From Acidocella aromatica (GTDB lineage: Bacteria; Pseudomonadota; Alphaproteobacteria; Acetobacterales; Acetobacteraceae): a stretch of DNA of 64,000 nt. Positions 1 to 9,750 of this stretch are shown piece by piece. A model generated the notes under the pieces. That model was given only the letters and a program-made list of their open reading frames with translations, ran no database searches and was not told the origin of the DNA. The position numbers were made by a program, and so were the translations under genes. The first letter of the stretch is position 1. Each line of letters starts with the position of its first letter. The DNA is taken from contig NZ_JACHFJ010000004.1 in NCBI RefSeq assembly GCF_014201825.1, positions 78,928 to 142,927 of the forward strand, written 5' to 3'.

Positions 1-451
1 TGACGACCGCGCGGCGGGGGACGTCGAGTTTGGCGGCGATCGCGTCGGCATCTTTCTTGTCGTGCAGCGTGAACACGCTGGCGAGGTCCGCGCCGGGGCA
101 GGTGAGGCGCCGGGGCGTGCCGCCCGTGGCCCAGAGCAGCTTGCCGAAGCCGAAATTGCGGCCATTGGCCAGCGTCACCTGTTGGCGCGTGGGATCAATC
201 GCCGTCACGGCGGCGTTGGTGAGGATGTCGATTTTCTGCTCGGCCCAGAAGCGGGCGGGACGGATCAGGCAGGTCTCGAATGTGCGCTGCCCGAGCATGT
301 AGTCTTTCGAGAGTGGCGGCCGCTCATAGGGCAATTCAGCCGTGGCCTCTAGAATGACCACGCTGCCCGTAAAGCCGAGTTGGCGCAGGGTGATGGCGGC
401 GGTGGCACCCGCCTGGCCGCCCCCGACGATCAGGACATCTGATGCGGACAA
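1..451 (-). CDS. FAD-dependent ferredoxin reductase, N-terminal part (cut by window edge)
   Basis: This is the first 150 codons of a putidaredoxin/rhodocoxin-reductase-like flavoprotein that would pass electrons from NAD(P)H to a [2Fe-2S] ferredoxin. The sequence opens with a Rossmann FAD-binding motif (DVLIVGGGQAGATAA), followed by the family hallmark ELPYERPPLSKDYM and the ATGGTPRRL segment. The start is a TTG just downstream of the ferredoxin stop, in the same frame with a single GCC codon between, so the two are surely co-transcribed and probably translationally coupled. The C-terminal half (NAD domain, dimerisation domain) lies outside the window. The partner oxygenase (a P450 or a Rieske enzyme) may lie further along the operon, out of view. 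Confidence 0.88.
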   Translation of the reverse strand, partial: MSASDVLIVGGGQAGATAAITLRQLGFTGSVVILEATAELPYERPPLSKDYMLGQRTFETCLIRPARFWAEQKIDILTNAAVTAIDPTRQQVTLANGRNFGFGKLLWATGGTPRRLTCPGADLASVFTLHDKKDADAIAAKLDVPRRAVV

Positions 452-454
452 GGC

Positions 455-766
455 TCAATCCTCGGGTGCGATGATCACATGCAGCGGCGCCATGCCCTCG
501 GCCAGGATGACTTGGCAGGCGAGGCGCGAATTCTTCTGGCGTTCCGAGGTGCCGTCGAGCAGGTCGTCTTCATCCTCGCTCATGGCCGAGAGCGGGGCTT
601 CGCTGTCCACGTACACATGGCAGGTGGCGCATGAACAGCTTCCCCCGCACAGGGCCTTGATGTCGTAAATGCCCTGGTCGCGGATTGTCTCCATGAGGGA
701 CATCCCCGGCGCGGCGGCAAATTTATGTTCTGCGCCCGTGCGATCGATCACGACTAAATCCACCAA
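455..766 (-). CDS. [2Fe-2S] ferredoxin, adrenodoxin/putidaredoxin type
   Basis: A small electron carrier of about 103 residues. Its cluster ligands follow the adrenodoxin-type pattern C-x5-C-x2-C (ALCGGSCSCATCHVYV) with a distal Cys in SRLACQVIL. The acidic SEDEDDLLDG stretch resembles the partner-docking helix of this family. An ATG lies further upstream (784), but the AGGAGG right after it looks like the ribosome binding site, so I place the start at TTG 766; GTG 763 is an alternative. It sits directly before the ferredoxin reductase gene and downstream of a sigma-54-type promoter. Together the two form a class I-type electron chain, probably for a monooxygenase. Confidence 0.88.
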   Translation of the reverse strand: MVDLVVIDRTGAEHKFAAAPGMSLMETIRDQGIYDIKALCGGSCSCATCHVYVDSEAPLSAMSEDEDDLLDGTSERQKNSRLACQVILAEGMAPLHVIIAPED

Positions 767-819
767 GACACAATTCCTCCTCATTCTGAGTTCAGCGATA
801 ATTACTTGCCAAAGTAAAC

Positions 820-836
820 AGCAAGAATTGTGCCGG
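820..836 (-). promoter_or_regulatory. sigma-54 (-24/-12) promoter for ferredoxin genes
   Basis: On the minus strand the sequence CCGGCACAATTCTTGCT matches the RpoN consensus (TGGCACG-N4-TTGCW) with GG and GC exactly 10 bases apart. It lies about 55 bp upstream of the ferredoxin start. An RpoN-dependent activator gene is nearby (3197-4906). Confidence 0.65.
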
Positions 837-1044
837 AGAGGAAAGCAAGAAGAAGCGCGGCGATTGGTGTTTTGTGTGGTGCAAATTTGCCTATGCCGCT
901 GCGATTTTGTTTGGGGTTTGTCCGTGCCGGGCGTCCATCTTCTACCATTTGCTCATATCCGGGAAATTCTCCAAGCTTGCCGCGCATTTTTCCGCAATTG
1001 ACGAAATTTGAGCTCAGCAGAGGGCAAAATCGGCGCTTTTGGTT

Positions 1045-1060
1045 TGGCATGGGCTTTGCG
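1045..1060 (+). promoter_or_regulatory. sigma-54 (-24/-12) promoter for the oxygenase operon
   Basis: TGGCATGGGCTTTGCG matches the RpoN consensus with GG-N10-GC spacing, about 40 bp upstream of the reductase GTG start. It faces away from the other -24/-12 element, so the 767-1099 intergenic region appears to be a divergent sigma-54 control region. I found no clear enhancer-type inverted repeat of the XylR/DmpR kind in it. Confidence 0.65.
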
Positions 1061-1099
1061 AACCCGTCCCTCAACAAAACCAGAATTGGGGAGAAACAG

Positions 1100-2044
1100 G
1101 TGCTTACAGTTCAAGTCATGCGGCGCCGTGTGGTTGCCGACAACATCATCGCGCTTGAATTGCGCTCCGCCGCTGGCGCCACGCTGCCTGCCTTCAGTGC
1201 CGGCGCTCATATTGACGTGATGCTGCCCAACGGCCTGATGCGGCAGTACTCGCTGCTGAACGACCCGGTCGAGACGCATCGCTACGAGATCGCCATTCTG
1301 CGCGATCCCAACAGCCGGGGTGGTTCGCTCAGCGCGCATGCGGATATACGCGAAGGGACGGCGCTGAACATCGGCGAGCCTCGCAATTTGTTCCCGCTGG
1401 CGCCCGAGGGCGGGGCGCTGCTGTTCGCGGGCGGTATCGGGGTGACGCCGCTGCTTGCCATGGCCCATACGCTGCACCGGCTGGGCAGAGCGTTCGCCCT
1501 GCATTACTGCACTCGCACCAAATCCGCCGCCGCCTTCCGCGACGAACTACGCGCCGGCCCGTTCGGCGGCGCTATGTGGTTCCACACGGATGATGGTCCC
1601 GCCAGCCAGAAACTCGACGCCGCCGCCGTGCTGGCCGCCGCTTCGCCCGGCACGCATATATATGTCTGCGGCCCGGCGGGGTTCATCGCGCATATCTACG
1701 CCACTGCCCGCGCCGCAGGCTGGGCGGAAGATCGGCTGCATTCGGAATCCTTCGCTGCAACTCCTGCAGCTCCCGGCGGTGAGTTCAATCTACGCCTGAC
1801 CAAGCGCGGCATCGTCGTGCCGGTGAGGGCGGAGCAATCGGCTCTGGATGCGCTGCTGGCGGTTGGGGTCGATCTGCCCGTCTCCTGCGAGCAGGGCATT
1901 TGCGGCACCTGCGTCACCCGCGTGCTGGAGGGCGAGCCCGAACACCGCGACAGCTTTCTCACCAAGGCCGAGCGTGCCCGCAACAACTGCTTCACCCCCT
2001 GCGTCTCACGCGCCCGCACGCAAGAGCTGGTGCTCGACCTCTGA
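1100..2044 (+). CDS. VanB/phthalate dioxygenase reductase-family oxidoreductase
   Basis: An electron-transfer reductase of about 314 residues that takes electrons from NAD(P)H through flavin to a C-terminal plant-type [2Fe-2S] cluster and on to a Rieske oxygenase. The order is an FMN-binding barrel (RQYSLLNDP), a nucleotide-binding domain (LLFAGGIGVTPLLAM, YVCGPAGFI), then the ferredoxin domain (CEQGICGTCVTRVL plus a distal Cys in NCFTPCVS). The frame stays open further upstream, but GTG 1100 preceded by GGGGAG fits the family length. It is followed 75 bp later by the oxygenase gene, in the same apparent operon behind a -24/-12 promoter. The order (reductase first) is the reverse of classical vanAB. 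Confidence 0.9.
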   Translation: MLTVQVMRRRVVADNIIALELRSAAGATLPAFSAGAHIDVMLPNGLMRQYSLLNDPVETHRYEIAILRDPNSRGGSLSAHADIREGTALNIGEPRNLFPLAPEGGALLFAGGIGVTPLLAMAHTLHRLGRAFALHYCTRTKSAAAFRDELRAGPFGGAMWFHTDDGPASQKLDAAAVLAAASPGTHIYVCGPAGFIAHIYATARAAGWAEDRLHSESFAATPAAPGGEFNLRLTKRGIVVPVRAEQSALDALLAVGVDLPVSCEQGICGTCVTRVLEGEPEHRDSFLTKAERARNNCFTPCVSRARTQELVLDL

Positions 2045-2119
2045 GTTTCGTGGCGGCTGAAGGCGCGGCCGCCATGATCCCCATCAAGCGCCGTTCAACA
2101 AAAACATGAGGACCCAAGA

Positions 2120-3166
2120 ATGCTGCAAAAATCCCCTGGTATCTTCCTGGAGAACGCCTGGTACGTCGCCGCGCTCTCCACCGACCTCAACGGCACCGAT
2201 CTCCTCGCGCGCACGCTGCTGAACCGGAACGTGCTGATGTACCGCACCGAGAACGGCGAGGCGGTGGCGATGCAGGATCGCTGCCCGCACCGCTTCGTGC
2301 CGCTGCATCTGGGCAAGCGCGATGGCGACGAGGTGGTGTGCCCTTATCATGGCCTGCGCTTCAACGGCTCAGGCGCCTGCACGCATAACCCGCACGGCAA
2401 CAAGCTCATCCCCAAGGCCGCCAAGGTACGCACCTACCCGCTGCTGGAGCGCTACGGTTTTGTCTGGATCTGGCTGAGCGACGCCGAGGCGGATGAGAGC
2501 CTGCTGCCCGACTACTCGCCGCTGGTCACTGGCCATGAGAACGCCGTGGGCTACACCTACATGCACACCGCCGCGAATTACGAACTGATCGTGGATAACG
2601 TGATGGATCTCAGCCATATCGACCATCTGCACGGCGAGATCATCACCACGCGCGGCAAGCTCTCGCCCATCACCCCCGCGCTGCGTGAGAGCGACACCAC
2701 CCTCTCCGCCCGGTGGGAGTGGGAGCAGACCCCGGCTTTGCTGATCTTCAACCAGTTCCTGCCCAAGCCCGAGGACGAGGCCCGGCATTTCTTCGACATC
2801 ACCTGGGCGCCGCCCGCCAATATCCAGCTCTCGGTGGGGGCGACCCAGAATAACGGCGCGCTCGACCTCGCGAACTGCATCGGCCAGTACGATTTGCACA
2901 CCGTCACCCCCGAGACCGAGACCACCACGCATTACTGGTTCGCCACGCGGCGCAATCATCTGGTCGAGGATGAAGCCTTCAACAAGATCAAGATCGAAGC
3001 CATGCACGGCGCTTTCGCCAACGAGGATCTGCCCCTGCTGGAGGCGGTGGAGAAGGAGATGGATGGCGGCGAGTTCTTCTCATTGTCACCGGTGCTGATG
3101 AGCAACGACATTGCCCCGGTGAAGGTGCGGCGCCTCCTGCGTCAGCTCATCGAACAACAGGGCTGA
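2120..3166 (+). CDS. Rieske aromatic ring-hydroxylating oxygenase / O-demethylase-type alpha subunit
   Basis: A 348-residue VanA-like terminal oxygenase. The N-terminal Rieske centre is seen as CPHRFVPLHLG...CPYHGLRF (C-x-H-x17-C-x2-H type, about residues 55-76). The catalytic non-heme iron motif is the DNVMDLSHIDHLHGE segment around residue 155, with the bridging Asp and two His. Length and layout match monooxygenases that demethylate methoxy-aromatics such as vanillate. The substrate cannot be told from sequence, and other ring-hydroxylated or ether substrates are possible. Its reductase lies upstream and a XylR/DmpR-type regulator lies convergently downstream, which supports an aromatic inducer. 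Confidence 0.88.
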   Translation: MLQKSPGIFLENAWYVAALSTDLNGTDLLARTLLNRNVLMYRTENGEAVAMQDRCPHRFVPLHLGKRDGDEVVCPYHGLRFNGSGACTHNPHGNKLIPKAAKVRTYPLLERYGFVWIWLSDAEADESLLPDYSPLVTGHENAVGYTYMHTAANYELIVDNVMDLSHIDHLHGEIITTRGKLSPITPALRESDTTLSARWEWEQTPALLIFNQFLPKPEDEARHFFDITWAPPANIQLSVGATQNNGALDLANCIGQYDLHTVTPETETTTHYWFATRRNHLVEDEAFNKIKIEAMHGAFANEDLPLLEAVEKEMDGGEFFSLSPVLMSNDIAPVKVRRLLRQLIEQQG

Positions 3167-3189
3167 AACTTTCCTCTGCGTACAACTTG

Positions 3190-3220
3190 CCCGGCGTCAT
3201 TCATGGCGCCGGGTCTTTTT
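3190..3220 (+). terminator. Rho-independent terminator after the oxygenase gene
   Basis: A 7-bp GC stem (CCCGGCG / CGCCGGG) with a 10-nt loop is followed by TCTTTTT. It overlaps the last codons of the convergent regulator gene. Confidence 0.7.
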
Positions 3221-4906
3221 CAGCCTATATTCCAACTGCCCGCGCCGCAGCTTCAACAGCCGTGCCGCCGCCGAGATATTGCCGTTGCTGCTTTTCAGCG
3301 CATAGTCGAAGAGTTGCGTCTCCAAACTCTCCAATCCGCCGGACTGAGCTAGCAGCGCGCCGAGATCATCCGGTACGGACGGTGCGGCAGGCGTATCGGC
3401 GTCGAGATGGCCATCCGCGGCCAGATGCAGCACCCGTGGCGCCAAAGCTTCCTCGCCCGAGAACAGGTGCCGCACGTCCAGTGTGCCGCCCTCGTCGGCC
3501 AGGATCACGGCGCGCTCGATCATGTTCTCCAACTCGCGGACATTGCCGGGCCAGTCATAGGCCCATAACGCCTCCGCGGCGCGCTGGGTGAGGCCGCTGA
3601 TCGTCTTGCCCAGGCGCTCGGTCGTGCGTTTGACGAACACGTTGACCAGCAGCGGAATGTCCTCGCGGCGCTCGCGCAAAGGCGGGATCTCGATGGGAAA
3701 CACGTTCAGGCGGAAGAATAGATCCTCGCGGAACCGCCCCGCCGCCACCTCGGCGCGCAGATCGCGGTTGGCCGCCGCCACCACGCGCACATCCACCCGG
3801 CGCACCCGCGTATCGCCCACGCGCTCCACCTCGCGCTCCTGCAACACGCGCAGCAGCTTGCCCTGGGCGGAAAGTGGCAGGCTGCTGACTTCATCGAGGA
3901 AGATGGTGCCGCCCTCGGCGCGCTCGAACTTGCCGGGCCGCGCGGCGGTGGCGCCGGTGTACGCCCCCTTCTCCACGCCGAACAGCTCGGCCTCGACCAG
4001 CTCCGCCGGGATGGCGGCGCAGTTGAGCGACACGAGCGGCCCGCCCGCGCGGCGGCTGATGGCGTGCAGCGTCGTGGTGAAGCGCTCCTTGCCCACGCCG
4101 CTTTCGCCCAGGAACAGCACCGTGGCGTTGGTGGTGGCCACGCGCTTGATCTTGTGCGCCACGGCGTTGAAAGGGGCGGAGGCGCCGACGAGGTCGGGCA
4201 GTATGTTGGCCGGCGGCGGGGCCGGTGGTGGCATCGTTGCATGCGTGCGTACCGGGCGTGGCGGCGACACGAAATCCTCGATCTGCATGAAACGGAGATC
4301 CGCCGCGGCGTCTTCCCATTCCTCCAGCGGCCGTCCCACCACCCGGCAGCGCGCATGGCCCATGGCCACGCATTCCGTCTCGCGCCATAAAATCGGCCGT
4401 CCCATGAGCGAGGTGGTGAAGCCGCAGGCATAGCCGACCATCATCCAGCAGGCGGGCTCGCCGCACACGCCAAAATGCGCCAGGTGCGCCTCGGCCTCCC
4501 ACGAGGCCTGCCAGTAATAATCACCCCAGAACTCGCCGGTGCGGGCGTTGAACTGCATGCGGTCGATGGCCTGGTTGCGTACAAAACCTTCGATCTCGCG
4601 CAGGCGCGGCCCGAGCGCCAGCACGCGGCTCAGCTCTTCGCCCTCATGCGCACGCAGGTGCAGCGCATCGGCCATGCCCTGCTGGTAGCCCAGGCGGGTG
4701 AAGATCTCCCGGGCCTTTTCCTGCCCCAGGCGTTCGACAATCTCATGTCGCAGCGCCGCGACCGAAAAGCCGTGCATCAGCAGCATTCTTTGGTCGAAGA
4801 GTTGGATGTGCCCGGTATCGGGCGAGAAATGCAGGTGGCCGGCAAGTACGCGGTCGTCGGTTGACTCGGCAATGAGAGTCATCGGCCGCCTGGATGCGGA
4901 TGACAT
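3197..4906 (-). CDS. XylR/DmpR-type sigma-54-dependent transcriptional activator
   Basis: An enhancer-binding protein of about 569 residues. The N-terminal XylR_N effector domain (HLHFSPDTGHIQLFDQRMLL...) leads into a V4R-type domain ending in a Cys-containing stretch (ETECVAMGHARCRVVG). The AAA+ domain has Walker A GESGVGKE, a GAYTGA loop (the Phe-to-Tyr variant of the sigma-54-contacting GAFTGA) and a GTIFLDEV Walker B. A Fis-type HTH (NISAAARLLKLRRGQLEYRLKK) ends the protein. These features predict direct sensing of an aromatic compound and RpoN-dependent activation. ATG 4906 is preferred because GGGGGA lies 10 nt upstream; an in-frame TTG lies at 4924. It probably controls the two -24/-12 promoters at 820-836 and 1045-1060. 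Confidence 0.9.
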   Translation of the reverse strand: MSSASRRPMTLIAESTDDRVLAGHLHFSPDTGHIQLFDQRMLLMHGFSVAALRHEIVERLGQEKAREIFTRLGYQQGMADALHLRAHEGEELSRVLALGPRLREIEGFVRNQAIDRMQFNARTGEFWGDYYWQASWEAEAHLAHFGVCGEPACWMMVGYACGFTTSLMGRPILWRETECVAMGHARCRVVGRPLEEWEDAAADLRFMQIEDFVSPPRPVRTHATMPPPAPPPANILPDLVGASAPFNAVAHKIKRVATTNATVLFLGESGVGKERFTTTLHAISRRAGGPLVSLNCAAIPAELVEAELFGVEKGAYTGATAARPGKFERAEGGTIFLDEVSSLPLSAQGKLLRVLQEREVERVGDTRVRRVDVRVVAAANRDLRAEVAAGRFREDLFFRLNVFPIEIPPLRERREDIPLLVNVFVKRTTERLGKTISGLTQRAAEALWAYDWPGNVRELENMIERAVILADEGGTLDVRHLFSGEEALAPRVLHLAADGHLDADTPAAPSVPDDLGALLAQSGGLESLETQLFDYALKSSNGNISAAARLLKLRRGQLEYRLKKTRRHE

Positions 4907-5109
4907 CGGTAGCGTTTCCCCCAAAACTTCTTTTTCCGGAAGCGTACAGCATGGGAGGTGTTTGCGCTACGGTCTTCGGGTTGCCACTCATCCCACCGGA
5001 ATTGCTTTCCTGCGGATAGCTGGACCAATTTTCATGTCTGTGCCGTTGCCTGCGGGAGTATTCACCCCAGTGGGGCTGCCGTTTGGCGCCCTGTTTTGGG
5101 AGAAACATC

Positions 5110-5559
5110 ATGCAACGTCGTATGCTTGCTAAAACGGCTCTCGCCACGGCGGCGGCAGCGCTTCCGGCGGCCGCTCTGGCCCAATACGGAACGAACCAAG
5201 GTTCTGGAATGAACCAAGGGGCCATGGGCGTGGGTTCGGGAATGGATGCTGAGCTCAACATCGTCTTTACCGAGGAGAATCCCGGCCACTGGCAGAGCTT
5301 GGCGCAGCTGCACGTGCCAAATGTAAGTGTTTCGGGGAACCAGCTTTCCGTCTCGACGCCGCACCCGATGACCGAGGCGCACTACATCGTGAGCCACACC
5401 GTGGTGCTCGAAAACGGCCAATTTCTCGATCGGAAGACCTTCTCCTGGAAGGACCAGCCCGCTTCCAAGCACATCCTGCCGGCTGGATATAGCGGGAAGG
5501 TGACTGTCACCAGCACCTGCAATCTGCACGATTTTTGGGTCAAGACGATGACCGTCTGA
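5110..5559 (+). CDS. Exported superoxide reductase (neelaredoxin/desulfoferrodoxin domain), Tat-like signal
   Basis: A 149-residue protein with a twin-arginine-like leader (RRMLAK, then an Ala-rich stretch ending ALAQ) and a class II superoxide reductase fold. The iron ligands match by spacing: His68 (LHVP), His85 and His91 (HPMTEAHY), Cys137 and His140 (CNLHDFW). It would reduce superoxide to peroxide in the periplasm. The conserved Glu-Lys just before the first His is replaced by Gln-Leu, so the lysine that assists catalysis in characterised enzymes is missing. The ATG at 5110 with GGGAG upstream is preferred because it places the twin arginines at the N-terminus. katG lies two genes downstream, suggesting a local theme of oxidant defence. 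Confidence 0.8.
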   Translation: MQRRMLAKTALATAAAALPAAALAQYGTNQGSGMNQGAMGVGSGMDAELNIVFTEENPGHWQSLAQLHVPNVSVSGNQLSVSTPHPMTEAHYIVSHTVVLENGQFLDRKTFSWKDQPASKHILPAGYSGKVTVTSTCNLHDFWVKTMTV

Positions 5560-5698
5560 GTTTGACGCGCGCCGTGTCTGTGCTGGAGGTCACGGGTGTT
5601 TTTCCACGTCGTGAGCTTGGTATCATCCGTGCCGCCACAGTTCACGGCGTGGCGAAGTTGTTCTAAGAGCCCCGGACAATTTCGCCCATCGAGGACTT

Positions 5699-7321
5699 AT
5701 GATTCGCCTGGACAACATCAGCAAGCAGAACGGCTCGCGCCTTATTTTCGTCGAGGCTTCGGCCGCTTTGCAGAGGGGCGAGAAGATCGGCCTCGTCGGC
5801 CCCAACGGCGCGGGCAAGTCCACGCTGTTCCGCATGATCACCGGCCAGGAGGAGCCCGATGAAGGTCAGGTCCTGATCGACCGTGGCGTGAGCATCGGCC
5901 TGTTCAGCCAGGATGTGGGCGAGATGGCGGGCCGCAGCGCGGTGGCCGAGGTGATGGCCGGTGCCGGGCCGGTGAGCGAGGTTGGCGAAGAGCTGGCCAA
6001 GCTGGAAGCCGCCTTGGCCGACCCCGACCAAGCCGACCAGCTCGATGCCATCCTGGAGCGCTTCGGCGAGGTGCAGGCTCGCTTCGAGGAGTTGGGCGGC
6101 TATGCGCTGGAGGGCAAGGCCCGCGAGGTGCTCGACGGCTTGGGCTTCAGCCAGGAGATGATGGACGGCGATGTCGGCCGCCTTTCCGGCGGCTGGAAGA
6201 TGCGCGTGGCGCTCGCCCGCATCCTGCTTATGCGCCCGGACGTGATGCTGCTCGACGAACCCTCCAACCATCTGGACCTCGAAAGCCTAATCTGGCTCGA
6301 GCAGTTTCTGGCGGGGTTCGACGGTGCGCTGCTGATGACCTCGCACGACCGCGAATTCATGAACCGCGTCATTAACAAGGTCATCGAGATCGACGGCGGC
6401 AACCTCACCAGCTTCTCCGGCGATTACGAGTTCTATGCCCGCCAGAGTGCGCTCAACGAGAAGCAGCAGCAGGCGCAGTTCGAGCGCCAGCAGGCGATGC
6501 TGGCCAAGGAGATCGCCTTTATCGAGCGCTTCAAGGCCCGCGCCTCCCATGCGGCCCAGGTCCAGAGCCGGGTAAAGAAGCTGGATAAGATCGACCGCGT
6601 GGAGCCGCCCAAGCGCCGCCAGACCATCGCCTTCGAGTTCAAGCCCGCTCCGCGCTCCGGCGAGGATGTGGCCAATCTGCGCGGCGTCTCCAAAAGCTAT
6701 GGCCAGCGCGTGATTTATGATGGAATGGACCTGCTGATCCGCCGCAAGGAGCGCTGCTGCGTGCTGGGCGTGAACGGCGCGGGCAAATCCACGCTGCTGA
6801 AGCTGGTGACTGGCACCGCCGCGCCGGATTCCGGTACCGTTACTCTCGGCGGCAGCGTGAAGATGAGCTATTTCGCCCAGCACGCCATGGATCTGCTGGA
6901 TGGTGACGCCACGGTGTTTGAGACGCTGGATTCCACCTTCCCCCATGCGGGCCAGGGCAGCTTGCGCGCCTTGGCCGGGGCGTTCGGCTTCTCGGGCGAC
7001 GAGATCGATAAGCGCTGCCGAGTGCTCTCGGGCGGCGAGAAAGCACGGCTGGTGATGGCGTTGATGCTCTACGACCCGCCGAATTTCCTGGTCCTCGACG
7101 AGCCGACCAACCATCTCGACCTCGCCACCAAAGAGATGCTCATCACAGCGCTCTCGAATTACGAGGGCACCATGCTGTTCGTCTCGCATGACCGCCATTT
7201 CCTCGCTGAATTGTCCAACCGCGTGCTGGAACTCACCCCCGAGGGCATCCACTACTACGACGGTGGCTACACCGAATATGTCGCCCGCACGGGGCAGGAG
7301 GCACCAGGGCTGCACGCTTAA
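5699..7321 (+). CDS. ABC-F family ATP-binding protein
   Basis: A 540-residue soluble protein with two tandem ABC ATPase domains and no membrane segments, as in ABC-F translation factors (Uup, YheS, EttA relatives). Domain 1 has GPNGAGKST, signature LSGGWKMR and LLLDEPSNHLDL. Domain 2 has GVNGAGKST, LSGGEKAR and LVLDEPTNHLDL. The linker between them is basic and helical, with a RVKKLDKIDRVEPPKR segment like the P-site tRNA interaction motif region. The family acts on ribosomes, resolving stalls or giving antibiotic protection; which paralogue this is remains unclear. A GAGG precedes the ATG. It appears monocistronic, with a 9-bp hairpin (7341-7373) after the stop that lacks a T-run. Confidence 0.92.
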   Translation: MIRLDNISKQNGSRLIFVEASAALQRGEKIGLVGPNGAGKSTLFRMITGQEEPDEGQVLIDRGVSIGLFSQDVGEMAGRSAVAEVMAGAGPVSEVGEELAKLEAALADPDQADQLDAILERFGEVQARFEELGGYALEGKAREVLDGLGFSQEMMDGDVGRLSGGWKMRVALARILLMRPDVMLLDEPSNHLDLESLIWLEQFLAGFDGALLMTSHDREFMNRVINKVIEIDGGNLTSFSGDYEFYARQSALNEKQQQAQFERQQAMLAKEIAFIERFKARASHAAQVQSRVKKLDKIDRVEPPKRRQTIAFEFKPAPRSGEDVANLRGVSKSYGQRVIYDGMDLLIRRKERCCVLGVNGAGKSTLLKLVTGTAAPDSGTVTLGGSVKMSYFAQHAMDLLDGDATVFETLDSTFPHAGQGSLRALAGAFGFSGDEIDKRCRVLSGGEKARLVMALMLYDPPNFLVLDEPTNHLDLATKEMLITALSNYEGTMLFVSHDRHFLAELSNRVLELTPEGIHYYDGGYTEYVARTGQEAPGLHA

Positions 7322-7387
7322 GCGCGGCTCGGGACCAATGCGCGCCGAGACCTAAAAACGGGGGCTCGGCGCGGGATATTCAGTTAA

Positions 7388-9694
<2,307 letters not shown>

Positions 9695-9709
9695 CCTGAC
9701 CCGAACCCG

Positions 9710-9735
9710 CCGCCTCCGGAGAATACCGGAGGCGG
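9710..9735. terminator. Hairpin between katG and the convergent kinase gene
   Basis: A perfect 10-bp stem (CCGCCTCCGG / CCGGAGGCGG) with a 6-nt loop sits between two convergent stop codons. It is followed by TATCTGGTACTTTTA on the plus strand, so the T-tract is imperfect. Confidence 0.55.
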
Positions 9736-9750
9736 TATCTGGTACTTTTA

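Noticed and set aside
881..890. GCAAATTTGC palindrome as the activator's enhancer site
   Set aside because: Too short and simple, and unlike the longer dyads bound by XylR/DmpR-type proteins.
882..895. Third possible sigma-54 promoter near the palindrome
   Set aside because: The GG and GC are 9 rather than 10 bases apart, which RpoN does not tolerate well.
830..1099. N-terminal extension of the reductase
   Set aside because: The frame is open but would overlap the -24/-12 promoter and adds about 90 residues foreign to the family. GTG 1100 has a good ribosome binding site.
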